The translations under genes and the position numbers were made by a program. This document shows positions 43,435 to 51,809 of a stretch of DNA of 54,318 nucleotides, piece by piece. Every line of letters starts with the position of its first letter. Position 1 is the first letter of the stretch. This DNA comes from Sphingomonas lacusdianchii (GTDB lineage: Bacteria > Pseudomonadota > Alphaproteobacteria > Sphingomonadales > Sphingomonadaceae), in NCBI RefSeq assembly GCF_022664395.1, contig NZ_JAKRET010000021.1, positions 1 through 54,318 of the forward strand, given 5' to 3'. Under the pieces are notes generated by a model that saw nothing but the letters and a program-made list of their open reading frames with translations, searched no databases and had not been told where the DNA came from.

Positions 43435-43755
43435 TCAGATCGTCGCGGTGACGGTCGAGGTGACGATCGGAACGCCGGTGCCGGCGCCGACACCGACCGC
43501 GACGGGAACCGCGACCTGGCCGAGGCTGAAGCGACCCGAAGCGAGCGCGACGATGCCGCCGGCAAGGCTCATCACGGTGATGACCTTGCCGCCCGAGCCC
43601 TCGAGGAAGTCCGTGAACTTCGTGAGAGCGGTATTGAAGGTTGCGTCGGCGCCGGCGAAGGCGGCCGAGGCGCCCAGCATCATCACGACCGCGATGATCG
43701 CCAGGCCCAGAAGGATGCCGTTGGTACGGTCCTTCTGCATCGAAAGTGCCGTCAT
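43435..43755 (-). CDS. traA: TraA-type pilin precursor
   Basis: 106 residues from ATG 43755 with AGGGGAAAGAG just upstream; an ORF extension to 43782 is not needed. A 34-residue leader ends in SAAFA before GADATFN, leaving a mature pilin of about 72 residues, close to F pilin (70). Two hydrophobic helices (VITVMSLAGGIVALASG and VAVPVAVGVGAGTGVPIV) are joined by a short polar loop. It is the first gene of the operon, directly below the palindrome array. Confidence 0.85.
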   Translation of the reverse strand: MTALSMQKDRTNGILLGLAIIAVVMMLGASAAFAGADATFNTALTKFTDFLEGSGGKVITVMSLAGGIVALASGRFSLGQVAVPVAVGVGAGTGVPIVTSTVTATI

Positions 43756-43865
43756 GCTCTTTCCCCTAACAAGACGAAGCAAAGTGCATCGCCGCCGTTA
43801 GGGAAATCGAAACCTATCCGCCCCGCAAGTGTTATCTCTACTTGCTCAAATTATTACACTGTTTC

Positions 43866-43965
43866 GTGTAACTGGCTTACACTTGTGTGTAACCGAGTTA
43901 CACTGGAGTGTAACTGGCTTACACTACTATGTAAGCTGGTTACACGGTGTGTAATCTGATTACAC
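43866..43965. promoter_or_regulatory. Five 17-bp palindromes at about 21-bp spacing upstream of traA
   Basis: GTGTAA-N5-TTACAC units lie at 43866-43882, 43887-43903, 43908-43924, 43929-43945 (first half ATGTAA) and 43949-43965. Start-to-start spacings are 21, 21, 21 and 20, about two DNA turns, so bound proteins would sit on one face of the helix. An extra TTACAC half-site is at 43854-43859. The array lies about 110 bases from the traA start and 120 from the divergent gene at 44088, in a 332-bp intergenic region with no ORF. It is probably the main operator of the transfer operon. Confidence 0.85.
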
Positions 43966-44087
43966 TGTCGGCGCCGGGGCGTGCGTATACAGATTCAGGT
44001 TCGCAACCCGGGACGCCGATACTTCCTTGGGTCATTTTTCGTGGCCGACTTCCGGGTCGCTGGAACGGCCGTCGATTGAGGCATAGG

Positions 44088-44471
44088 ATGCGCCTCAAGA
44101 TGTCTCAGGTGATCTACACGTTCCGCGTCGGGAAGCGGCTTTTCAGACTGGCCGCGGACGCGATGCGTGCGCATTCGATCGCGGTGGAGCGCTTTGAGCC
44201 TATCTCGGCTACAGCCATGAAAGGGCTGGAGCTTTTTCTCGAAGCCTCCAACCCCGACGAGATCGTGGCGAAGGCCAAGGATTTTGACGAGGCAGGTGAC
44301 ATCCGTATGACGCTCCGCGTCCAGCAGTCACAAAAAGAGCTGTTCCAGGCCGCTCGAGTCCGGGCAGGTGCGAGCGAGGGCGAGCCAGCGCCGACGCGGT
44401 TCACGCTGACCGTGGGGCTGCTCAGTGTCTTTCCCAGCGTTACATTCAAATCGGATGTTCATTGTCGTTAA
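44088..44471 (+). CDS. Candidate tandem ribbon-helix-helix (TraY-like) regulator
   Basis: 127 residues from ATG 44088 (GGCATAGG upstream); ATG 44100 (MSQVIYTF) is possible. Two similar halves can be seen: VIYTFRVGKRLFRLAADAMRA (about 6-26) and IRMTLRVQQSQKELFQAARVRAG (about 84-106). Each reads as an alternating strand followed by a helix, like ribbon-helix-helix units. F TraY is a tandem ribbon-helix-helix protein that binds oriT and the traY promoter. Its divergent position beside the palindrome array makes it the natural candidate to bind it. The assignment is by pattern only. Confidence 0.55.
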   Translation: MRLKMSQVIYTFRVGKRLFRLAADAMRAHSIAVERFEPISATAMKGLELFLEASNPDEIVAKAKDFDEAGDIRMTLRVQQSQKELFQAARVRAGASEGEPAPTRFTLTVGLLSVFPSVTFKSDVHCR

Positions 44472-44478
44472 TCGGCTC

Positions 44479-44509
44479 TTGACAGCCTAGGCCTATACCG
44501 CCGTATAGT
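44479..44509 (+). promoter_or_regulatory. Promoter with overlapping operator for the XRE-like gene
   Basis: TTGACA (44479-44484) and TATAGT (44504-44509) form a promoter with a long 19-base spacer. A perfect inverted repeat CTATAC-CGCC-GTATAG (44493-44508) overlaps the -10, as expected for an autorepressed gene. The ATG at 44536 follows. Confidence 0.6.
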
Positions 44510-44535
44510 CGGGGCAACACCGGGGGGTTGCTGCG

Positions 44536-45009
44536 ATGCGAGACCTGGAACTGACAGCGGCGCAAAGGCAAAGTCGGCTCGACTGCTACCGTCTCCTCAT
44601 TGTCGAGGCATGGCGGAGGCAGAGGATCACCAACAAGGATATGGCGTCGCGACTCGGTCGCAGCCTCAGCCTGACGAACAAGCTGAAAGCGGGCGCAACC
44701 CCGCTGACCGGCCCGCTTATCGATCAATTTGTGCTCGTCCTCGGGATCGACTCCGTTCGCGCGTTCTTCGCGGTGAACCTTGCTTACAACCACATGAGCT
44801 ACTTCGACCCGAAGTTCCAATCCGCCTGCTCCACCACGCTCTCCTTTTTCGAGAACGTGCTGCTCGAGTGTGGGTACAGCGGCTTCGAGGAGCTGGCAGC
44901 GAACGGCTCGCTCTCGACCGCGAAGGTCGATATCGCCGCACAGGCCGCGGCAGCGAGCCTCGCTGGCACTTTCCTCCGCGCCGGGCCGACCGGCCAGGGC
45001 GTATCCTAG
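44536..45009 (+). CDS. HTH (XRE-like) transcriptional regulator
   Basis: 157 residues. The N-terminal region CYRLLIVEAWRRQRITNKDMASRLGRSLSLTNKLKAG (about 17-53) has a helix-turn-helix layout (DMASRLGRSLSLTNKLKAG). The remainder is a helical domain (ACSTTLSFFENVLLECGYSGFEEL) that may dimerise or bind a ligand. The palindrome over its promoter suggests autoregulation. It may regulate transfer genes nearby. Confidence 0.7.
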   Translation: MRDLELTAAQRQSRLDCYRLLIVEAWRRQRITNKDMASRLGRSLSLTNKLKAGATPLTGPLIDQFVLVLGIDSVRAFFAVNLAYNHMSYFDPKFQSACSTTLSFFENVLLECGYSGFEELAANGSLSTAKVDIAAQAAAASLAGTFLRAGPTGQGVS

Positions 45010-45053
45010 CCGTCTAGCTTTCGATATCGCTGGTCCTGTGGTTACAGCGAGCC

Positions 45054-45356
45054 ATGACACAGGACTCCGAGCAGCCCCCGGCGCTCAAGTATAGCACCGC
45101 CTCCATGCGTCGCCGTAAGCAGCGCGAGCACGCTGCCGGCTACCGTCGCTCCACCGTCGCACTCTCCCCCGTCTCCCTCGACGTGATCGAGCGCATTCAA
45201 GCAAACTTTAGCCTCCCCTCCCGGGAAGCGGCCATCAATGCGGTTCTGGAACTGATCAACAGCGACATGTTCCTGTGGCACGAGTTCATGTCACCCCGCC
45301 CGGCTGCAACGCCGGCCACCGACGACGTGGAGCATGACCTCGAGCAGAAAAGCTGA
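45054..45356 (+). CDS. Ribbon-helix-helix-like small regulator
   Basis: 100 residues. RRSTVALSPVSLDVIERIQANFSLPSREAAINAVLELI (about 31-68, read in parts) fits strand-helix-helix. The N-terminus is Arg/Lys-rich (SMRRRKQREHAAGYRR) and the tail acidic. 44 bases after the XRE-like gene and on the same strand. Possible regulator or mobilisation accessory. Confidence 0.65.
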   Translation: MTQDSEQPPALKYSTASMRRRKQREHAAGYRRSTVALSPVSLDVIERIQANFSLPSREAAINAVLELINSDMFLWHEFMSPRPAATPATDDVEHDLEQKS

Positions 45357-45369
45357 CCTGGCCTGACGC

Positions 45370-47058
45370 CTACGTGCGGGTCTCGGCTTGGAGGACCATC
45401 TGGATGTACGGGACTATCGCGTCGATCGTGTCCTGGTCGCAGAAGTCGCAGCAATGCGCGCTTCTCTTCACCCGCGAGCGGGCCGCGAACAGCCACTCCA
45501 GGATCCGAACTCCGAGGGAACGGCGACGCCGGACTTTGCTCCCGAAATAGTCGACGAGTTGACGCCGGTAGCAGCTTTCCTCGCGCATCATCGCGGCGAC
45601 CTGGTCGATCTTGCGCATCCGGTTCTCACGCGCAGCGGCGTTGGGCGCCTCTTGGTCCTTCCCCGATAGGTCGGCCATAAACCGCAGCCGCTTCACGTCA
45701 CGGCCGTCCGACGCATTGTCGTGCATCACGATAGAAACCGACTGCCGCCCATCGCGTCCAGCTCGGCCGAGCTCCTGCATCAGGTCCTCGACCGACGCCG
45801 GTGCCTGCCAGTGGATGACGAGACGCAGGCTGGGAACGTCGATCCCCATGCCGAAGGCGGACGTCGAAATGATGCGATCGATCACCGGCTCGCTCTGGTT
45901 GGTGAAGCGCTTCACCAGCTGCTCGCGCTCGAACGGACGCCCGAGCCTCGAGTGGTAGAGAGGCACGTCCTGCCCGAATCCGCGAAGCGCCGCCTGCAGA
46001 TCCTCCCCGACACGCGCCGACGGTACGAAAACCATTGCCTTCCCGCCGCTGGGCAAAGGCATCCTTAGCAGCTCCGCGATCGCGGCCGTGCGGCTGTCCT
46101 CCGGCACGATCCAACGAAGGAGAGTGATGTTGGGCCGGTCGACGCCGCTGACGAACACTTCTGCGTCTTGTGCGCCGAGAGAGGCGAGGATCCGCGCCTG
46201 CATCTCCTGTCCGGCCGTGGCGGTGAATGCCAGCACAGGCGGGTTGCCCAACTGGCGCCGGATCTCACCCAGCTTGCCATACTCGGGCCGGAAGTCCGCG
46301 CCCCACTGGTCGACGCAATGGGCCTCGTCCACGACGAGAAAGGCAGGTCGCAAAGCCGAAAGCCGCGCCTTTTCGGCTTCGCTCCGAACGAAGAACCTTT
46401 CCGGCGCGAGGTGCAGCAGCTTGATGGCACCCCGGCGCAGCAGCCCATAGCGAAGTCGCTTTTCCTCGCTCGACAGGTCGCTGTTCACGAAGCTGGCGGG
46501 CACCTTTTTTCTTAACAGGGTCGAGACCTGCTCGGCCATTAGTGCCTTCAGCGGCGACACGACGATCGTAGGCCCAGGTGTCAGGATTGCGGGCAGCTGA
46601 AAACACAGAGTCTTGCCCGATCCGGTCGGCCGGACCACGAGGATCGACTTGCCCTGCAGGGCGGCTTGGACGATCGCCAGCTGCCCTTCGCGAAAGCGCT
46701 CTACGCCGAATAAACGCAGCGCCGGCCCGAGGTGCTCCAACGCGTCGAAATCCTCACGCCCCCCGAAAAGCCGCGCAATCCGAAACGCCCATCGCTCGAT
46801 CACGCGGCGCGCGAGGCCACCGGCGAGCATCGGGTGGTGAGCAGCGTGGCAGCCGTCACAAAGAGTGACCAGATTGGCGATCTCGTCCGTGCCGCCCATC
46901 GACCGTGGCAACAGATGGTGGATATCCGCATCTCGACTCACGACCTCGATCCCGCAGCTGGTGCAGCGGTGACCGTCGCGCGCGAGCACGATCCTACGCG
47001 TCTCCGCCCAGTCCGGGCCGTCGACGGGCACTTCAGGTGCAGGCGCGATCGCGGTCAC
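45370..47058 (-). CDS. HNH-RecQ fusion (nuclease plus RecQ-type helicase)
   Basis: 562 residues. Residues 28-75 are a complete HNH domain: DGHRCTSCG (Cys32, Cys35), DIHHLLP (His47, His48), N62, and LCDGCHAAHH (Cys67, Cys70, His71). A RecQ helicase follows: RPTGSGKT with Lys149, VVDEAHCVDQWGADFRPEY (DEAH and the aromatic loop), FTATA, and QELGRAGRDGR. The C-terminal zinc region ESCYRRQLVDYFG...HCCDFCD is present; there is no HRDC domain. RecQ unwinds 3'-5'; the added HNH domain could cut the unwound DNA. Standard RecQ has no HNH part. Placement by a restriction enzyme suggests anti-phage or anti-plasmid function. Confidence 0.9.
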   Translation of the reverse strand: MTAIAPAPEVPVDGPDWAETRRIVLARDGHRCTSCGIEVVSRDADIHHLLPRSMGGTDEIANLVTLCDGCHAAHHPMLAGGLARRVIERWAFRIARLFGGREDFDALEHLGPALRLFGVERFREGQLAIVQAALQGKSILVVRPTGSGKTLCFQLPAILTPGPTIVVSPLKALMAEQVSTLLRKKVPASFVNSDLSSEEKRLRYGLLRRGAIKLLHLAPERFFVRSEAEKARLSALRPAFLVVDEAHCVDQWGADFRPEYGKLGEIRRQLGNPPVLAFTATAGQEMQARILASLGAQDAEVFVSGVDRPNITLLRWIVPEDSRTAAIAELLRMPLPSGGKAMVFVPSARVGEDLQAALRGFGQDVPLYHSRLGRPFEREQLVKRFTNQSEPVIDRIISTSAFGMGIDVPSLRLVIHWQAPASVEDLMQELGRAGRDGRQSVSIVMHDNASDGRDVKRLRFMADLSGKDQEAPNAAARENRMRKIDQVAAMMREESCYRRQLVDYFGSKVRRRRSLGVRILEWLFAARSRVKRSAHCCDFCDQDTIDAIVPYIQMVLQAETRT

Positions 47059-47092
47059 AATGTGCGCGGGCGCCGGGCGGCGTGTTCGGACC

Positions 47093-48031
47093 TCACGCGC
47101 GGGTGCAGAAGGCTGCGGGCGGTACGGACTGACCGGTCTGCTTCTTCACCAATCGCTTGATCTCCGCGATCGGCGTGGCGATCGGCTTGAGGCCGCGGTT
47201 GAGAAGCTGGAAGATCGCGACATGAGGGAGGATCAGGACCCTCGCCCTGCCGGCGCTGGTTTCGACGCCCCATTCCCCGCCAACATATCCCTCGATCTCG
47301 ACCTGGCTTCCACCGAGCCAGTGCCTGAACTCCACGCCGGAACCCGGGCGCTCCACCGCGAACCTCAGCGTCTGGAACAGGGGGTCGCGTAGCTGCGCTT
47401 CAGCCGCGAGCCGCTTCCGCTCGGCATCGCGCCGCTGCGCATTCGGATTGCTGGCTACCAGCTTCCGCAGGGCCTGTTTGTAGCTCGAGTCCGGCCCGAT
47501 GTCCTCCAGCACCTCAAAGATTGGGCGGCTCTTCAGCCATGCGGCATTGGTCTCCGTCAGCCTCTTCGAAGGACCTGCGTAGAAGCGGTCGTCGAGCGAC
47601 TTCATCACCGGGTTCTTCCACCCATCGGTCAAGCCCTGAGTGAAGCCGGCCGGATCGTCGCGGCGATACGCCTCGAAGTCTGCAAAGATACCCGCAGCTT
47701 CAAGGTCGCCCATCGCGACCAGGCCTTGCCTGATGTCGCTGAGGGTGCCTTCGACCAGCCTGCTGTTGTGCCCGAATTGGGCGTGGCCACCGTTGTTCAC
47801 CTGGGCGAGGTAGTAGTCGACGCTATAGCCCATCAGCAGCTCGGGGGGCAGCTCGGCGCGCGTGAATCCGCCGTCGAACAGAAGCCGGTTGACGATCTCG
47901 ACAACGGTTTCCGTCATGTAGGACGGATTGTGGCTGTCCATGATGGACTGCGCCATCGGCACACGTGCCGCGTGGAACGGCTGCTCAGGAACCGCGCGCG
48001 TGGGGCGTTTGCCCCAGCCGAATAGCGCCAT
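47093..48031 (-). CDS. DUF4375 (DMP19-like) protein
   Basis: 312 residues from ATG 48031 with GGGGGGAAG upstream; an in-frame start at 48076 is less likely. The motif YSVDYYLAQVNNGGHAQFGHNS (about residues 66-87) is the DUF4375/DMP19 core; in some viral members DMP19 is a DNA-mimic. The C-terminal part (about 200-312) has IEGYVGGEWGVE and helical stretches with no match. 34 bases upstream of the HNH-RecQ gene on the same strand, so both may be co-transcribed. Confidence 0.7.
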   Translation of the reverse strand: MALFGWGKRPTRAVPEQPFHAARVPMAQSIMDSHNPSYMTETVVEIVNRLLFDGGFTRAELPPELLMGYSVDYYLAQVNNGGHAQFGHNSRLVEGTLSDIRQGLVAMGDLEAAGIFADFEAYRRDDPAGFTQGLTDGWKNPVMKSLDDRFYAGPSKRLTETNAAWLKSRPIFEVLEDIGPDSSYKQALRKLVASNPNAQRRDAERKRLAAEAQLRDPLFQTLRFAVERPGSGVEFRHWLGGSQVEIEGYVGGEWGVETSAGRARVLILPHVAIFQLLNRGLKPIATPIAEIKRLVKKQTGQSVPPAAFCTRA

Positions 48032-48186
48032 AACTTCCCCCCTGTGGCTCCGGTGATGGCCGGCCAGTAACGTCACGCCGGCTCACGCCTGCCGATGGTG
48101 ACAGGGACGCTGGTTCGCACAAGGGGGGAGTTGGAGTGATCACGCGAAAGCCGACGCAAGGCTCGCCTCCGCGCGACCAGTACAGG

Positions 48187-48435
48187 TTAGGCGGCCTCGG
48201 CTTCGCCAATCTTCCGTTCGAGATGGCCATGCTCATGGTCATGAACCAACTTGGTCAGCGATGGCTCGTCCATCTCGGCCAGCAAGTCGGACAGCTTCTC
48301 ATTCGGCTCCGCGCCTTGGGCGAACGATGACCCATAGATCTTCCGCAGGGTCCTCACGAGAGTGTTGCCATGTTTGCGGCTGATCTCACCGTTCTTGTCA
48401 CGGTGACGTCCATGCAGACCCGGTTGCTCCATCAT
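48187..48435 (-). CDS. Small conserved alphaproteobacterial protein
   Basis: 82 residues from ATG 48435 (MMEQPGLHGRHRDKNGE). RDKNGEISRKHGNTLVRTLRKIYGSSFA and LVHDHEHGHLERKI form a short conserved protein I recall from many alphaproteobacteria, usually uncharacterised. It lies 80 bases after the MmeI-type gene on the same strand. Not clearly part of a defence function. Confidence 0.7.
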   Translation of the reverse strand: MMEQPGLHGRHRDKNGEISRKHGNTLVRTLRKIYGSSFAQGAEPNEKLSDLLAEMDEPSLTKLVHDHEHGHLERKIGEAEAA

Positions 48436-48515
48436 GATCTCCCGTCTGAGCAGTTTGGTAGACGGGAGAACGCGGGGGAAGAGGCTCTGCTCCAACGCAG
48501 GCGCGAGCCAGTTCC

Positions 48516-51413
48516 TCACCGCCGTTGATGCTGTTCCTGATTTAGCTGGAAAAGCCGCGACAAAACCTCATCGTCTAAGAGGCGCCCGGAACGCCAATCG
48601 TCCCCCCATCCATAGGCATCTGCAACGGCTTCATCGAGCACTGCATGAGCATTGGCTAACCACTGCGGCCGTGCATTGTACAGGTTGGTCAGCGTCCGCG
48701 TTTTGAGTTCCTTTGCGGCATCCTCATCCTTGGGGATAAGACGATCGGGATAACCCGCTACGACCTCCGGAATCCGGATAATCAGCTCTTCCGGGTTGAG
48801 CCAGCTTTCGCGACCGTCGTTTAGCCGCGCTGCAGCCGAAGCTATTGCTTGGGCTCGAGGATCATCGGCATAACCGGCAGCCGGTCGGTTTGGCGTCAGA
48901 CCATCAGGAAATGGGAAGGTCTCGAACCCGAGAGAGGGTGTATATTGGGGGTCGTTTCCGACGCCATGCCAGCCGCCAAGCGCCAACGACCACAGCTCGT
49001 GAAAACGGGAATGTAAGATGCCAAAGGTAGTATCGTCGTCTCGGGCGATAACAGCCACGCGGCTGTCTGGCACGGTAAGCGGCTGCGCCCAAACGAACAG
49101 GCGGTGCTTTGCGACACGGGGGGTAAAAATCGCTCTCGTGAGACCAGCGCATGCCTCGGCCATGTCACGTCCGGACCTACCCAAACGCCACCAGTTCTCA
49201 CGCCGGCCCTCGTCACGATTGCGATCCCGCAAAGGTTTCACATCGGTTCTGACATACTCGAATGGAGCCTCGAAGAACGCGGCTTCGTCGAGAGCCATCT
49301 CGCCGAAGTTGACGATCCACCGATCAGAAGGCCGTCTAGTTATATCCATGCCATTTAGGAGTGGGCGCACAACCTCTGCGTTCAAACGGCCATTCGGATT
49401 CTTGGGCTTCCTCAGCCAGCTCCTTGCGGTTTCCCCTTCCACATCGAACGGCCCAACCTTGACCGGACCTTGAAACGCGACGTTCCGGTTCGCTGCGAGG
49501 CGGGCCGCAGTCGTGAGATCGGCACCGCCGCGCTCGGCTGACAGATCGGCAAAGATCCGACCGACCGGGACGCCGTTCAGCTGAGCGGGCAGCCCATGGT
49601 CACGGTCGAAGCACACCAGCGACACCCGAACCGCCGCTCCCTCGACCGTCCATCCTTCGTCACTCCAAGCAGCGAAGATGCGCCCCTGGTCAACGACCGG
49701 CTTTAGGACATCACGGTTTGCACTTCCTCGAATGCTATTCGTTGTCACGAGCCCTGCGCGATCCAGGCGTTCCCCGGCCATCATCGACCACGCTGCAGCG
49801 AACCAATAACAGACGAGATCAGCGCCTCCGGGCACCTCGGGCCACGCCTCGCGGAGTGCGCGAGTATAGTCCTCACCGAGCTCGGCGATCATCTTCTTGT
49901 TGCCCAGGAAGGGAGGATTTCCAATCACGGCATTTGCAGTCGGCCATTCGGCACGTGTGCCATCCTCCCGGAGTACCGCGTCTCGACACTCGATTGTCTC
50001 GAGTGGTCGAAGGATGGGGTTCTTGGCGGCATCAAACCCATTCCGCCGCATCCACTGGATTTCGCCGATCCAGACCGAAACTCTCGCGAGCTCCGCAGCA
50101 TACGGGTTAAGCTCAATCCCGAGCACGCATTCGGGGCCAACGCGCGGAAAGCCCCGGGGCAAGCCGAGCGCCTCGGAATCGAGATTGGCTCTGTGCTCTA
50201 TGTCCTTGAGCGCCCGCAGCGCGACATAAAGGAAGTTGCCCGACCCGCAGGCGGGATCGAGGACTCGGTACTGTGCCAGCTGCTCAATATAGGATTCGTG
50301 GATTGCCGCAGCCTCGGCAAGCGCGCGGGTGCGCTTGCCCAGCTCGGCGCCGCGAAGAAGCTTTTCCTTGGTTTGACGGGGGGCATTCTCGACGAGCGTG
50401 GTCATACGGGCTCTGGCTTCGGCCCACCTGGCCTCCATGGGCTCGATGATCACAGGGCGCACGATCGCCATGATCTTGTCGCGATCGGTGTAATGCGCGC
50501 CCAATTGGCTGCGCTTTGCGGGATCGAGCCCGCGCTCGAACAACGTACCAAGGATAGACGGGTCGATCTGGCTCCAGTCTCGCCCGGCTGCGCGTAGAAG
50601 CTGCTCGATGTCGTCCGCTGTCACAGGCAGAACGGCGTCGTTCTCAAATAACCCGCCGTTGAACCACTCGATAGCGGTGAAACCGACCTTGCCGCCACGA
50701 TGGGCCATAGCGCCGAATAGCGTCGAGGCGTTTTGCGAAAACTCGTCTACGCTGCGGCGGCTCACCTCGAGCATTTTAGTAAACAGGTGATCCGGGAGGA
50801 GGCCAACATCCTCCGCGAACATGCAGAATACCAAGCGATTGACGAAATGCGCCACGTCGTGCGGCTCGTGGCCGCGATCACGCAACCGCTGAGCCAGTCC
50901 GGCGAACTCAGCGGCCGTTTCCTCGGTGAGTTCCTGACGCGACTTTTTGGGACGGAAGACCTCCGGATCAAGAAACGCGGCCCTGAGCCGGTCCCGCACC
51001 GCAGCGTCCACCAGGTCGTCGAGCACAAATTCGTGCTTTTCCTGCACGCTGTTGGTCCAGTTGGTCCGGATGACGATTCGGGCCATGTCGGACACGATCA
51101 GCAGCGGCGGATTCTCCAGGGCTACCGCATATTGAAGCAGTTGGGCGTTCGCCTTGTCGAGATTGGCATGACGTCCTTTATATTCCCAGGCGAAGCAGCC
51201 TTTGCGCCAGACATCGGCCCACCCCTCTCCGCCGCTCGTTTTGCTGGCACCCTTCTCGAAGGTGAACCAGTCACCCGTAGGATCGGCCGACACCGGATCT
51301 GGCAAGCCAAGGAGCGCGCAGAGATCGATGAAGTGGCTCTGTGACGCCGACCGCTCCTTCAGTTCGTTCGCACGCCACTTGGTGAGAAAGTCGTAGGGCG
51401 TCATAACATCCAA
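48516..51413 (-). CDS. Type IIL (MmeI family) restriction-modification enzyme
   Basis: 965 residues, a single-chain methylase plus nuclease. Residues 67-79 read D-X9-E-Y-K, exactly the MmeI nuclease motif (D-X9-EXK), inside WADVWRKGCFAWEYKG. The SAM-binding motif DPACGSGNFLYVALRAL lies near 385 and the catalytic GNPPFLG near 498, so it should methylate adenine. The C-terminal half (about 600-950) is the target recognition region with LGFETFPFPDG. MmeI proteins both cut and methylate hemimethylated sites, so no separate methylase gene is needed. Start at 51413; Met4 is an alternative. Confidence 0.9.
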   Translation of the reverse strand: MDVMTPYDFLTKWRANELKERSASQSHFIDLCALLGLPDPVSADPTGDWFTFEKGASKTSGGEGWADVWRKGCFAWEYKGRHANLDKANAQLLQYAVALENPPLLIVSDMARIVIRTNWTNSVQEKHEFVLDDLVDAAVRDRLRAAFLDPEVFRPKKSRQELTEETAAEFAGLAQRLRDRGHEPHDVAHFVNRLVFCMFAEDVGLLPDHLFTKMLEVSRRSVDEFSQNASTLFGAMAHRGGKVGFTAIEWFNGGLFENDAVLPVTADDIEQLLRAAGRDWSQIDPSILGTLFERGLDPAKRSQLGAHYTDRDKIMAIVRPVIIEPMEARWAEARARMTTLVENAPRQTKEKLLRGAELGKRTRALAEAAAIHESYIEQLAQYRVLDPACGSGNFLYVALRALKDIEHRANLDSEALGLPRGFPRVGPECVLGIELNPYAAELARVSVWIGEIQWMRRNGFDAAKNPILRPLETIECRDAVLREDGTRAEWPTANAVIGNPPFLGNKKMIAELGEDYTRALREAWPEVPGGADLVCYWFAAAWSMMAGERLDRAGLVTTNSIRGSANRDVLKPVVDQGRIFAAWSDEGWTVEGAAVRVSLVCFDRDHGLPAQLNGVPVGRIFADLSAERGGADLTTAARLAANRNVAFQGPVKVGPFDVEGETARSWLRKPKNPNGRLNAEVVRPLLNGMDITRRPSDRWIVNFGEMALDEAAFFEAPFEYVRTDVKPLRDRNRDEGRRENWWRLGRSGRDMAEACAGLTRAIFTPRVAKHRLFVWAQPLTVPDSRVAVIARDDDTTFGILHSRFHELWSLALGGWHGVGNDPQYTPSLGFETFPFPDGLTPNRPAAGYADDPRAQAIASAAARLNDGRESWLNPEELIIRIPEVVAGYPDRLIPKDEDAAKELKTRTLTNLYNARPQWLANAHAVLDEAVADAYGWGDDWRSGRLLDDEVLSRLFQLNQEQHQRR

Positions 51414-51809
51414 ATCGAAGCAGCGGGGAGGATGCAGGGCATAACTGATTGTGCTCCCCGGGCAATCGCGCTGGAGCAGCGGTCAGCCTCGTGGACCGAC
51501 GCCACGCCCACATGGCGCCCATCCGGCACCCGCTGGAGCGAGTCCGGCGGACTGAACTCGATCGAGCGTCCGCATCCGGCGAACATAGTCGTATTTCCGG
51601 CATTACCAGACGCCGGCGACGCAACATCGGCAGTATGGCAGCTGCTTCCGGCTTTGCGATTGTAGGTTTCCCTGAAATAGTGGACGTAATCCGTCCACAG
51701 CAGCACCAGAAAAGAGTAGATTTGTGCCTTAACCAGTGGACGTCGGGCGCACTGGTCGACCGCGCCGCATCCGCGTGAGCCTGCCGCACCCAAAAGCACG
51801 AATGTGCGA
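51414..51809. other. Gene-poor stretch with a perfect inverted repeat
   Basis: Frames here are overlapping and R/S/C-rich, with no recognisable product. GTGGACG-N5-CGTCCAC at 51680-51698 is a perfect 7-bp-arm inverted repeat; GTGGACG recurs at 51736. It may hold the promoter of the restriction gene or a scar of an earlier insertion. Confidence 0.5.

Noticed and set aside
43854..43965. CRISPR-like or replication iteron array
   Set aside because: The 21-bp period with 4-5 base gaps leaves no spacers, and no replication initiator gene is near. An operator fits better, though replication iterons are not fully excluded.
51449..51799. Overlapping frames of about 110-130 codons on both strands
   Set aside because: Cys/Arg/Ser-rich products, no ribosome-binding site, no family features.
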